A stretch of 64,000 nucleotides of DNA, taken from NCBI GenBank assembly GCA_013396655.1, contig WBMV01004992.1, positions 1 through 64,000 on the forward strand, given 5' to 3'. Of this stretch, positions 25,501-37,180 are shown piece after piece. The position numbers and the translations under genes were made by a program. Origin of the DNA: Campylorhamphus procurvoides (taxonomy: Eukaryota; Chordata; Aves; Passeriformes; Dendrocolaptidae). Numbering within the stretch: position 1 is the stretch's first letter; every line of letters starts with the position of its first letter. The notes beneath the pieces are model-generated. The model searched no databases. It saw nothing but the letters and a program-made list of their open reading frames with translations, and was not told the origin of the DNA.

Positions 25501-28500
25501 AGGATTTGTCCAGAAGTACCATTTCTCACACCAGACACACAACAACTTGATTGGCATGAATCTCTAATGAACAGTAATGACAAAAAGTGTTCCAACAACA
25601 GAATTAAAATACCTTTTGATATGAATGTTAAAGCATCTCCTTTTGAATCCCCACTGCCAACATTTAAGCTGCAGAATTTAGTAGTGCTTATTTTTCAATT
25701 CTAGAAACTCTTTCCAACCTTTGCCTCCAGTCTTGTCTTTTTCACTTCTTTGCATGGCAGAAAATATCTTCAGATAACAATACAAACTGGCACCAAACAA
25801 AATCTTTCTACACATTTGAACTTTTGCTGTTCGCTTGACTCAGTGACCCAGTGGTATTGTCCAGAATTGCATTAACCAGTTCCAGGCAGTGAAGACAAAA
25901 ATTCCTTTCATTCATCAACAGATAAGGAGTTTTGACAACTATCCCTAGGGAGCAAGAGAGATAAAAAAAAAGCTGGAGATTACAATGTAATAATGTAAAA
26001 AGCACAGTCGAGGAGTCAAAGAAAGACTGAAGGAAGCTGTAGGTCTGCCTGGGCAGACAGGGAGACTACTATCAGAATTGAACAAGAGAAAATCCAGATC
26101 CCCCTTACACTGCTCTACCTGTTTCTTCTCAATGTCACTATCAGTGCACACAGTGATATAAAACAGGTCCAACAAGTATTCCAGTAACTCCTCGGGACCA
26201 CCAGGGCAAAACCAAAAACATTCAGGGGCTTGACACTTAACCAAGGCAACATGCCAAGCTTATCACATGTGAAAAAGCCTTGTAGAGGAAAATAATCATC
26301 TTCATGTTCACAAGGTCTGGGTGTTAACTCTCCAAAGACTCTCCCGTATTTTCCATTCTTTTGACTGTTGTAGCTGAAGGGATTATTTGAATGGAAATCC
26401 AAACCTCTGAACAGATTTTTGTTAACTACAGAGCATGGGAAGGATTCAGAGATTTCTCTTTTACATCATAGCACTGATTAGAGACAGGGCACTTTGTTTT
26501 TACTGCAGAGGCTTGCGTGGCAAGATGGCCCAAAGCATGGTCAGCTTTCTGTGAGATTTCGAAACCACTCAAGGAGCTGAGTAGAGGACATCAGTTCCAC
26601 TTTCTCACAGCCTTCAGATTCTATTTTTTTTTCCTCTGTTGAACATGGTGAGGAAAAACAAACTTTTCAAGAATGCAAAAATGGCCTGTGTCAACAAGCT
26701 GGAGTGACCCCAAACCAGAAATGACGCCCATAACCGGAGACTGTTTCATGTCTCTCTCCACCTCTTACTCCTGGAGCCTCTGGGTTCAATGCCAACACAT
26801 TTCATAGTGACACCTCACTGAAAATGTTCTTTTCGGCTCCTACCTGGGAGGAAGCAGAGGACTAGTTTTCCACTAGCCATGAACAAGGAAGACCTAAATT
26901 CAAGTTCCTGTTCTGTCAGATTCAGAGTGGGAAAGATGGGACATTACACTTGCATGTAGGACTTCTCTTCGTTTCCCTCTTCTCAGTCACCCAGAGCAGT
27001 GACGCGTACACAGAGTTCTGTTTTAACTCAGTGTTGCTCCACTGATTACTGCTAATGATGAAAGAACAAAGCTTGTTGCCAAGTTTCTTGTAGGAATAAA
27101 TCAGGGCAAACTTTTAGTTTAGCACTTGATATTTGAATGAAGCATGCAGTTCATTTGCACCTGAAGATGCATGGTCCCGTGTGATGCTGAAGGTCTCAGA
27201 TCCTCAGCCCTTAATCACAAGTAAGTGTTAGGCATTAATCAATGCTAATTACAAATATCATACACATACACATGCAGCCATTCAAGAAAATATCACTAAT
27301 TTTAATTGGATGCTTCCAAACATATTAAAATTGTGGCTTCTTTTCTTTCATTGAACACTACTTTATTTCTCCTCATTAGATTCCTGTCACCTGTATCTTA
27401 AGTTCCCCTCCAGTGTAATTCAGAATTCCCTTTACATTTACTCTCTTTTGAGTGAGGACTTGAATCTCTGAAATGCTGCATATGTGCGCTTACTGAATAC
27501 TCAGGCCTTCACAACTCAGTGATGCTCAGCTCCACAGAGTATAGAAAATTATGGTATTTGGGAAATCATGGTAATTAGGGAGAAAACTCAGAAAAATAGT
27601 TTAAGGCACATTTTTTTACACCTTTTTCTGCATTGTGGCTGAGACGTGGAAGAGGTGCAGGTAAAGATGGGCAGAGTGTTTCCATATTCTCAAAAAGCTT
27701 CCTGAGACTCCTCTCTGAGGGGATGTGGGAGTTGCATACATTATTTCTACCTGATGCTGGAGTGACATTGAAATATTCATTTAATCGACATCTAACATCA
27801 GTGGATTTCAGAGCATAAACTTCAATTTCTCACTGGAATCAAATGGAATGATGCTGACAACTACAAATGAAAGAGATATAGATTCACAAGATGCCCGTGC
27901 TAAAAACGTCAATTGCTTCAAAGTAATTCTTGGTATTATCAGTTAAAAATAAATAAATTAAAAGAGAAAGCCTACCCTCTTTTTAATGAGGGTGTTTATG
28001 AGCAATGGGAATGTTAACAAGCATCTGAGGATCAGAACTTAATAGAATTAGTGCTGAAGAAGCATGACTTGGTTTACTATGTATAGATCTCCATTACATT
28101 GGTGACATGCACCTGTGAAATGTTATTTTTCCTGCAGAAAAGACAACACGAGTTAGGACACAATTACTTTGACTGTTATTTCCCTTATCGATCTATTAGA
28201 GAGGCTGCAAATGCTGGGGGCACTCTGATGGCTTTGTAGGGATCATCTTGGTCTCACACACATCATGTAGCTGCTAAGCTAAAGTGTCACAGCTGGAGAC
28301 TGGAAATAGCTATATTTTTCATGTGTCTTACACTGTGAGTTTGCAATTATGTATTTTGTAGGTAAATAAATACCATGGTCCTTACAGGTAAGTCAACAAA
28401 CTGAATAAAACCAATGGTTCTGCAGGTGAGAAGCAAAAGACACTAAAACCTTTTTGTTGCCTTCTGATAGTGTCCTTTTTGCCTAATTGCTCTTTCTAAG

Positions 28501-29419
28501 GTTTCCATCAATGGTAAGCTACCTGCTTGTGGAGCAGTACTTTGGGTGGGAGCTAGGCTGGGGATTTCTCTTCTTTCTCTCCTTGTCTCTCAGAAGAACT
28601 TACTTTCCTGTGTTCCAGTTTTCTGGCCCATCTGCTGCCCTCCCACACGTGGCAGAGGGCAACAGATGGGTGATAATCATGCGGAAAAAGGCAAATGGAG
28701 GCCATGTGGAGGGGAAATGCAGCTCTGTGGCATCGTGCCCTGGCAGCACAAAGCCACCACTAGTCATCTACTGCATACACACTGAGAATCCGCCAGTGAC
28801 AAGTAAGGCGTGTGGCTGGTTGGAGTACAAACAATTTGGGACAGTGCCAGTGCTGGGTGGCTGGTTTCCACTGGTAAACATTGTCACTTATGGTACAGCA
28901 CTTCTCAGGAGCAAGTGAAGCACACCTTGTCCCCCTCTTCAAGAAAGGCTCATCTCTACTTTTTATGCAGGGACAGAGATGACATTTCATGGTGTCTAAT
29001 TTAGTGCTCCTTTAGTGAAGTGTTGGGGTAAGACCAGTGAGCTCTGATGCTGGATGTAGGGAGGCATGCACATAGCAATAACCAACATGTTTGCACAGGT
29101 TTGAATCCACAGCAGCTCATCTGCTTCTGACAACAGCTTGCTAGGACATGTCAAGTCACCAGCAGGAGACGACAGAAGAGATGGACTTGGCAGTGTCAGT
29201 CAGCCACAGGATGACTATGAGCTATCAATATGACACTGAAAGAAAACAAGAGCAAAAAAGTGGAGGTAAATATGGGATGTGGACATTATCATGTTTTCAG
29301 CAAGGGAAATACTAATGTAGATATTTGAGAAAAATCCCTCTTTTATGTTGGTGCATGGCTACCTTGGAAGATAAATAAGAAGAGTACAAAGAAGACTTGT
29401 TAATATGGAAGATATCCAG
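22504..29419. other. Non-coding unique DNA with possible regulatory stretches
   Basis: No gene is supported. A poly-A/T cluster lies at 22940-22980. At 24600-24770 there is an information-rich AT stretch carrying a perfect octamer, ATGCAAAT (24636-24643), and several TAAT-like and E-box-like words. At 27220-27340 there is a run of ATTA/TAAT cores. The open frame at 28487-28918 (143 codons) has no family resemblance. I see no transposon fragment here. Confidence 0.55.
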
Positions 29420-29558
29420 AGTCACAGAATATTCTGAGTTGGAAGGGACCCACAAGGATCATCATCATGGTCTGTAAGGGGAATGGCCTAGTACAGGGAT
29501 CAAACCCATGACCTTGGCATTAACAACACCATACACTAACCAACTGAGCTAATCTCAG
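29420..29558 (-). mobile_element. tRNA-Ile/CR1 chimeric SINE (TguSINE1-like)
   Basis: On the minus strand the element begins with a tRNA-Ile-like head. An A box, TAGCTCAGTTGG, is at 29540-29551 and a B box, GGTTTGATCCC, at 29496-29506; between them is a decayed anticodon arm resembling GGTGCTAATAACGCC. The head ends in a degraded 'tactaggcca' and is followed by a CR1-derived 3' tail (GATCCTTGTGGGTCCC, then TCAGAATATTCTGTGACTC). This tRNA-head plus CR1-tail structure is that of the songbird TguSINE1 family, which was transcribed by RNA polymerase III and mobilised by CR1 enzyme in trans. The tRNA part is diverged and is not a tRNA gene. No clear target-site duplication is seen. Confidence 0.88.
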
Positions 29559-32500
29559 GTCAGTTTCTGTACTGCAACATTAAGACTGTGCACTAGATAG
29601 CCTTAAGGTTTCTTTCCAGTGCAACATAACTCGCATCTCATGCAAAATCTTAATAGCGAAGAGTTGCTTTCCCAAATAAATGAAGTTACAGCTCCACCAA
29701 ACATACAGTCTTAAACTTTTTTAAATGTTTGAGTTGCTTACAGAGCTGTAGAACTTTACAGTAGATACAAAAATACTAACAGGTTGAACCTTAACATTGG
29801 GCACAAAATTCTTTAACAATTGTAACTTTTCCATTACGCTATGAAATGGTATGTAGTATATCCCATTTGTTAGCTAGCAAGTTGGAATACAATATGCAGA
29901 TGGGGTAAATATGCTGTGCAGTTGTACATGTTGTATTACCATATGTTTGAAAAGCCAAATGAACAGAGTAGCTATGAACTGCTCGCTTCCAGCACCAAAA
30001 CACTCAGGGAATAATGTCAATACTGCTAGATTAGATACATATATCATCTGGAAAACTGCAAATAAAACCCCTCCACTGTTAGGGCGGTGCACACAACTTC
30101 CAAAACTTTCTTTGTTCGTAAACAGTATTTTTTACTCTTCTTGTTTCCTATCCTAAAGACCAGAACTTGTTCATATGTCTACCGTATTCATAAATATACA
30201 CAGTATTTGAAGAGATCATTTTTTCATTGGTTTTTCCTTCATACTTTCTCATATTTGTCATTCAGTTACCAATCTTTTAATATCAGGATTTGAACAGTAA
30301 AGGAGATATTTCAAGAGGATTTTAGGAAAATACCATAAAAATTTTGTTCTCCAAAGTTTTGGATCTGCAGCACAGAAGTAATGGTTTCTAGTTAGTTTCT
30401 ACCACCAGTGAGATGCTCTGAAGTGATGAAATAAAAATTATATAAAATGAGATAGTGGAAAGAAAATACACATAGAGGCTAATGACAATCACATGACTTG
30501 TTAAGGGCTAATTATGAGCTAGTTCCAAAGACCGGCTTGTTTTGCAAGGTCATTTCATAATAGCCAATACCAGTTGGATTTTACCACTGTCTTGCACAGA
30601 ACTTAAAGAAGGATGAGCAGTACCAATATATAATGATTTTGGTGGTTTGACACAGTAAACCCAATTTTATTTTTGCTATCCAGTTTCCTTGCCAGTCATT
30701 TCTTGTCCAAAAAGTAAACCCTTTGCATTCCATACTATTTTCCAAGAATAACAGCTTTAGATGTTTAGTTTGGCTCAATTAGAGAAGTTGGCCACCTGTG
30801 TGTGGAAAAACAAGACATTCTTGCAGATGGAAGTTCTGAGCTATGAGGATGAGTTCTAAAAGAAATCTTGTTGGGTGCAGAGAATGAAGTAGGCAAAATA
30901 CAGACACAAAAAAAGTTCTCTGTGGACCTTTTTGAGTACAGGGTAGATGAAACAGAATAAAAATCTATAAATTTTCTCATCTCTAGTTTCATAATAAATA
31001 GCAAAAGCATCATATCTAGAACTCTGCAGAAATGTACAGGACACTATTGATTACCTTAAAAGGAACAGCGAGCAAAGAGATGGATGAGATTCTTTGTAAG
31101 CTATTGAAGATGAGTGTCCTATAAAACTGGAAATTTGCAGTGTGTATATAGTAGTTCTTATATACAAAATGGTCTTTCAGCAAATGAATTATGATGTGTC
31201 AAAATGACTCATAGGGACTTTGCCACAGTGCAGTGTATTTGAGAAAATTGCTGCCACAGAATAAATATTTTTTTGTGTTGATTAACAGTAACACAGCTGG
31301 CCTCTGGTTTTACAAATCTAAAGGCAATTTCAGGGTTAATGAAGGAAACTAATCCTCCCTTGCCCTCTCCTTATCTTATTTTCTCACACATGCACAAATG
31401 CACACCAAGTTTGTGCAAAAAAATTCCACTTACAGTGATGCCAATGAGAAACTTCCAAACAGATCAATATTCCTTCAGCACACAGGTACCAAAGAAAAGC
31501 ACAAAGGATTTAAGAGACTCATCCCTCCAGAAAAAAACCATGTCCTAATGAACTGTTTTGCCTTATTACAATTAAAAATCAGCCTTATCACTACTAAAAG
31601 TTGTGTATGACAATAAAAAAATGCAAATGAGTAAAAGAGGCACTGGGGGGAAAATTTATCCCAAAGACAAAAAAAAATCAACAAATCAGAAATGTTCTTG
31701 AGTTCTACAACCCTGTACCTGAGAGGAGAACAAGGACCTTGGTTTGGTGTGTGGTCTTAATATCTCTGCTTGTAGAAAAATTTTACTTGAAATTTTGCAA
31801 AGGCCAAGCTTCTTTTGGAGGTGTTTGAGTCCTCTTTTTGTCAGCCAGGCTGGAAATGTCATACTTTATGTGATGATTTTTGTTGCCTTTCCTGCACTGC
31901 CGTTGAGTTTATGCCGCTGTGCAAATGCCCAGGCTGGGCAAGACTCCTGAAACTGCTCTTTCCCACTGCTGTAGCTGCCAGATTCATCACCTTGAAGTGT
32001 ACGTATTCTGCCATAAAGGGGACTTAATCCCACGGGGGTTCATTCCAAGGTCCTCAAACACTTTCATTGCAAACAGCTTTGGAAGATGAAGACACATTTA
32101 GTGGCTCTGCAGTTTTGGGTAGAGATATAAAGTATCATCCTTCTTGGCAAGGAATTCCCAGGGTGTGGGGCATGGATGGTGTGTGTCATTTCCAACTCTG
32201 AAGTCTCTGTTCCCCTTATGTTGTCCAAGTTCATTAAAACATCTGAAAAAATTATGTACTTCCAGAGGCAATATAAAAAAGAGTCTACTTGCTGGAGCCA
32301 TTGAGAAAATACAGAAGGTGAGTGCTTACAAAAGCAAAAAGAAATTTTACAAAACACAAATAAATACATGCTTGGAGGAATAAAACAGCACACATCTTTT
32401 CTGAGACACCAGGCTAGAACACAACCCTTACAGCATGATTTAGTCTGCTGGGCATTAATCAAGGTGTTTCCTACTCTCTTTTCCTCCTCCTTCTCCACCT

Positions 32501-34744
32501 CCCCACAATTTTAGTTCCCTTAGAACAATTCTATAATAGCCATTTTCTTTAACTTCCAGAAAAAACATTTATACAATGCAGAGAAATTTGATTTGCAAAT
32601 TCAATCAATTCTATATCCAGGAAAAATAGATAATAATGATTTTACAGACAACAGATATCATTGACATACTGCAGTTAATCCATTCTAATAATGCTGATGT
32701 CTTGCCAGATCAAAGGAAAGGTTGCATAATTACATTTTTTCCATTCATACAATTATATTTGAGTTGCAAACTTCTTGAGGTTCAGTTTGCAAGGGCTTTA
32801 GAGGCAGTTCTGTGTGCCTTTTTGCCCATTGTTTCTGAGACAACATTAAGTGAACTGTCCACATGAGATTACGATGGCTTTTATGTAATTTTCACGCAGA
32901 AGTCCCAGGAATACTCTGTGCATTTGGAATGCCTGTGCCTGAACTCTATAAACCTCATCTTTGATGGTGAAGCAGGATCGAGGTCTTTCAACGTTGGCAT
33001 GGCACAAACTTGAGAATGATCAGGGTACTACTGTCACAGGAAGAATGATTCAAAGAAGACAAATTGGTATGGAGACCAGCATCAGAGAGTTGGGCTACCT
33101 GGGCCCTTCTACTGCCGAGATCACAGCAGGGGCAGCTGATGACTCCACAAGGAGCCAAAACTGGACGGACCCCAACTCTTCCTTCTCTGGCAGCAGCAGC
33201 AGCAAATCTGACTCTGAAATTGGCTATGGGGCAGTTAAAGATAAATTGCTCTCCTGAATAGGAGTGTCCTGGGCATTCGTCTGAATCCATAATGTCATGA
33301 AAACCCACTAACAGAGACCTAATCTGAAGGTCTAAGGTTTGAATTATGAATGAAAAGTTATATATGAAAGCACATATGAAATGAAAAGTAAAAATCCTAG
33401 TAGCACTGTCCTATAAATAGGGCAAAAAAAAAGTACAATGTATTATGATATAGTGGTTGCCATTTGTCTGAAAATATCACTTCTACTCCTACTTATTATA
33501 GTTTATATGTTTCTAAAAACATCTATATTTAGTTTTATCTGAGGAAAAAAGTGACACTTCAAATAAAGAAAGGGTATAAATAGTCTAGTTGGATTTACTG
33601 GAGTGGGATATTACTCCAGTAGGACTACTACAGAGTAAAGCCTCGCCTTTCATATGAAGTCTAAACTCAAGTTCTCTGAATTTAGCTTTACAACCCCAGG
33701 CTCCGAATCTGTTTCAGTGATTTTACTTCTGTGTCAAACCCACAATGATTTTCCAGATTCATTTCAAATGTGAGTGAAATCTCCAAGAAATATGTTTAAT
33801 AAAACCTGATGGTACCTTTATGATTCTTTTAGCTGATGGGAAAAGCCTGATTTCCGTTGAATCCCAGCCCTCACTCAGTCTTGAACCCAGTTTCTAGGTA
33901 AGTCAGGCACAGAATTTTTTTCTTGTTTTGATTATCATGGCATAAAGACGACAGCAAACTGTCCAGGAAATCCTACTGCTGAACAGAGGGAAAGACTATG
34001 AAAACTTATAAATGCATGTTAAACCCCTTGTTATTAGAAAATTTAACTCTTGCAGAACTGTTTCTAAGGGTGTGGGTTTGATCCATGAGAAACACTTGTG
34101 TCCATCCTCACCAGAGCACGGATGATTTGTACACACAAATCCCACCTCTGCTAGTAGAAGAATTTCACATTACCTCCCTTGAACATACACAAATCAAAGC
34201 AGTATACTCCACATCTTCCCTCCCAAGAGCAGAAGACAATATTCATCTCTTTGCAGAGGGAAATATTTGTCCTGGTTATTTAGGTGCTTCTTTGCCTTTC
34301 TGGGTACAAAACTGGAACCGATTGAGTACACTGTATTTCAGATTTTTTTTCTTTTTCTTTTCAGTTCATTCCTCTTTTAAACTTACAAAATAAAAAATAA
34401 TTATCCCAGGAGACTGTTATGTCTCTGTAATTTTTTCCCACTGTATCGATAATTACTGTATTTCATATACCCCTTTTAATTACATAATGTCTGAAATTAA
34501 AATTCAACAGCTTCTCTCAAAGACAAAGTGCTTTAATATCTGAAGTGCTGCTCCTGTAAATTGGCATCTGAAAGATAGGCTAAAAAAGGGGCATAAATAC
34601 TAACATTCCCATCCTTCCTAACTGACTGCAATACCAATGAGGTGCACTGACTCTACACAGACCTCCCACATTCTTGATAGGATGTTTTCTAGCAGAGTGA
34701 TCCACAAATATTATCATTCAATGACAATACAGTTTTATCAAGGT
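29559..34744. other. Non-coding unique DNA
   Basis: No gene is supported. The minus-strand frame at 32064-32498 (144 codons) has no motif and low plausibility. The plus-strand frame at 32961-33257 (98 codons) is the most protein-like in composition: Ser/Asp/Lys-rich, with a Ser tract encoded by the AGC run at 33191-33204. It has no known relatives to me and no clear splice context. A B-box-like word at 34074 lacks an A box and a CR1 tail. Confidence 0.55.
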
Positions 34745-34875
34745 ACGTCTCAATCCACAGGACACGAGCCCCACACAACAGACGGAAAATTTGGCGCAGC
34801 GATGCGCACACTGTGTGTGTTACTTACTGGTTATTGCAGTGGTCATACCGAGTCCCGTATGGCGTTACATTAACG
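34745..34875. promoter_or_regulatory. Isolated CpG-dense patch with E2F-type motif
   Basis: About nine CpG sites fall within roughly 110 bp of otherwise CpG-poor, AT-rich sequence. The patch includes a perfect E2F consensus, TTTGGCGC (34790-34797), and an NRF1-like half, GATGCGCAC, just after it. There is no high overall GC content and no simple repeat that would explain the CpGs. In vertebrate genomes CpG survives mainly where DNA stays unmethylated in the germ line or is under constraint. A regulatory element or a small promoter is possible. No exon is recognisable nearby. Confidence 0.25.
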
Positions 34876-37162
34876 AATGGCATGCAAGCACCTTCTGTTG
34901 AAACATCTGCGACAGGGAAATTTCAGGCATTTTTCCAGCTATTTTTTGTGCTCTCGACCAAATTTTCATTAGGGCTATAAAACCTGGCAGGCAGCATTGT
35001 TGTGTATGATTTTTTAATAAACTGGGACATGCCTTTGTTAGAGGAGTGAAAAAAAGGGCTCTTTAGAGACTTCTTCCTATTACAAAAAGTTCAGAAAACA
35101 TATGACAGCTCACCAAACAGTGTCTCCTAACTTTTTTTTTCTGTCTCTTCCAAGACTAAAATTTCCCGCTTCTTTAGATATATACAGAGATTTACAGGTT
35201 TTGAAATGAAACCAAAAATGTAATTTTTTTTTTCATCTATCAGATTAAATAACTCCAACAGTGGCATTACTTGAGGATGTGTTCAAAGAAAGAGCACACA
35301 GCTAACATAGACTTTTAGCATCTTTTTGAAGCCTGCTGCCAGGAATCTCAGAAAGGATTTTCACGTACTTAACAGACAAGGTCCCTCAGAGAAAAAAAAA
35401 AAAAAAGGAGAAAGAAAAGCAAATGGGCATGTGCAGATCTGATCTCATACACAATGCAAGCCTAGCACACAGCCTCACTCCTTTTTCTTTTCCAGAAGCA
35501 CAAAATCACCTTCTCTCCCTTCTCTGCTCCTCTGCAAGGCAACAGCCACCTGACAAGAATAGAAGTTCCATTTTGCAATTCTCCCTGCCACACTATGAAC
35601 ACTAGTGCAGAACAAACATTCTTGGCAGTAAATATGTACATTATCGTTATGTAAATAGGTATGTTATCATTATAGCAAAATGATGATGTTCTTTGCTAAG
35701 TCTATATTCCCCTTCCAAGAATATTATGTAGTTTGAAGTATAATTTCCATTATTCTACTGGGGCTAGAAAAACACTTCTGTTCAACAATAATTAGTATAC
35801 TGTATATAACAAAATGTTTGCCATGGATAAAGATGATGTGCAATCCTAAATCTTTTTAGACAAACAAACAAACATAATTTTATATGGTAGCATTCAGCCT
35901 GAGTAACCAACAGAAGCAGTCTCAGACTAACATCCATTTCTACATCCAAGGTGAGCATCATATTATAACATTTTAAACCAATAACCACATGATCTGCAAT
36001 AACATTTTAAATTGTATAAGGTGAATGATCTACTGTTAGCATGAAGGCGACCTCATTTCTGAACTATAAAAGAATTGGAAATGACTGTATGTCACAAGCT
36101 GTTGGCACTGTTAATAGTGTTTACATGAAGTCCATTGCTCAAGCATAGTTAAGTGTATCAGCACTACGAAACTGCAATTCTTAGGCTTTAATAACGCAAA
36201 AAGTTCTCATGATCAAAGAACAATGCAAGGTCAACTCCCTAAGTCAAGCAGCTTTAAACTGTAAGCCGCTTGTACATACCTATATACCCCATGCTATTTC
36301 CTGAAAATTTGAGATATGTGTGTCCTAGACAGATGTAAAACAGTGCTGACTTCTTACTAAAAAAAACAGAATTGCTGGCATAATTGGATGAAAGTGTTAA
36401 TATTTTCACAGCTTCTTCTGAGGTAAGTAAATGTAAATACTTCTCTCTCATTTTCTCTGAAAAAGTGGATTGGTTCTTTAGAAGTATGTAAATGCATTCA
36501 AAATGTCTTAAGTTTTTTCACATTCCTTTGAATGTTGCTTTGAACTGAAAAATCAATTTTCAGAAAGGAAGATATGCCAATTAGAATTAAAAAAAAAAAA
36601 GAAGAAAGAAAAAAGGAAACAAAATTAATTTATAAACTATAAAATACACAGTGGTCACATTTGCACTGTTTTGCTGCTCACTTCTATCACAGGTTCACGT
36701 ACCACATTGGAATTGTGAAAATATTATAGGCAAATATGCATATGAGTCTCAGCATCTCTCACTGTGCACCAGCTCTCTTCAGATAGTCTATTCTGAGAAA
36801 AATTAAATAAGTGGTGCAACCCTTGAACACACTCACAGAGATTGTGTTTGGTGATTCCCCCTTTCCTAGTGCCAATAATTAGATAATTGGTTTGCATTCA
36901 CAGGCAAACATAGCAACTACACACTACTTTTCTCTGGCATTCTATTCCCTTGTTACTTCAAAGCTCATGACACACTTGTGGTCACCACATACATGCTGAA
37001 GCGTTTCTGCACAGCCTGCAACCACATGTGCCTCCCTGACATCTGAAAAGCAGGCTGCTGATGTTGGGCTGCCCAGTGTCTGAGGGCAGCCGTGTCTCCA
37101 GCCAGGCAGGACCAACAGCCCCCAGCCAGGTCCAGCCTGTTAAACCAACCAGTTGCGGGGGA

Positions 37163-37180
37163 GCAGCAGCAGCAGCAGCA
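37163..37180. repeat. (AGC)6 microsatellite
   Basis: Six uninterrupted AGC units followed by AACAGCAGG. The run produces poly-Ala and poly-Cys stretches in the overlapping minus-strand frames and a poly-Ala stretch in the plus-strand frame. None of these frames has other support. Confidence 0.9.

Noticed and set aside
28487..28918. 143-codon open frame on the plus strand
   Set aside because: There is no recognisable domain or convincing splice context, and overlapping frames on both strands are of similar quality.
29420..29558. tRNA-Ile gene on the minus strand
   Set aside because: The head is diverged, lacks a paired acceptor stem and is fused to a CR1 tail, so it is a SINE and not a tRNA gene.
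32064..32498. 144-codon open frame on the minus strand
   Set aside because: It resembles no known protein, and an antisense frame (32144-32383) is equally open. Likely chance.
34060..34090. GGTTTGATCC B-box-like word suggesting a third tRNA-derived SINE
   Set aside because: No A box lies at the right distance upstream and no CR1 tail follows.
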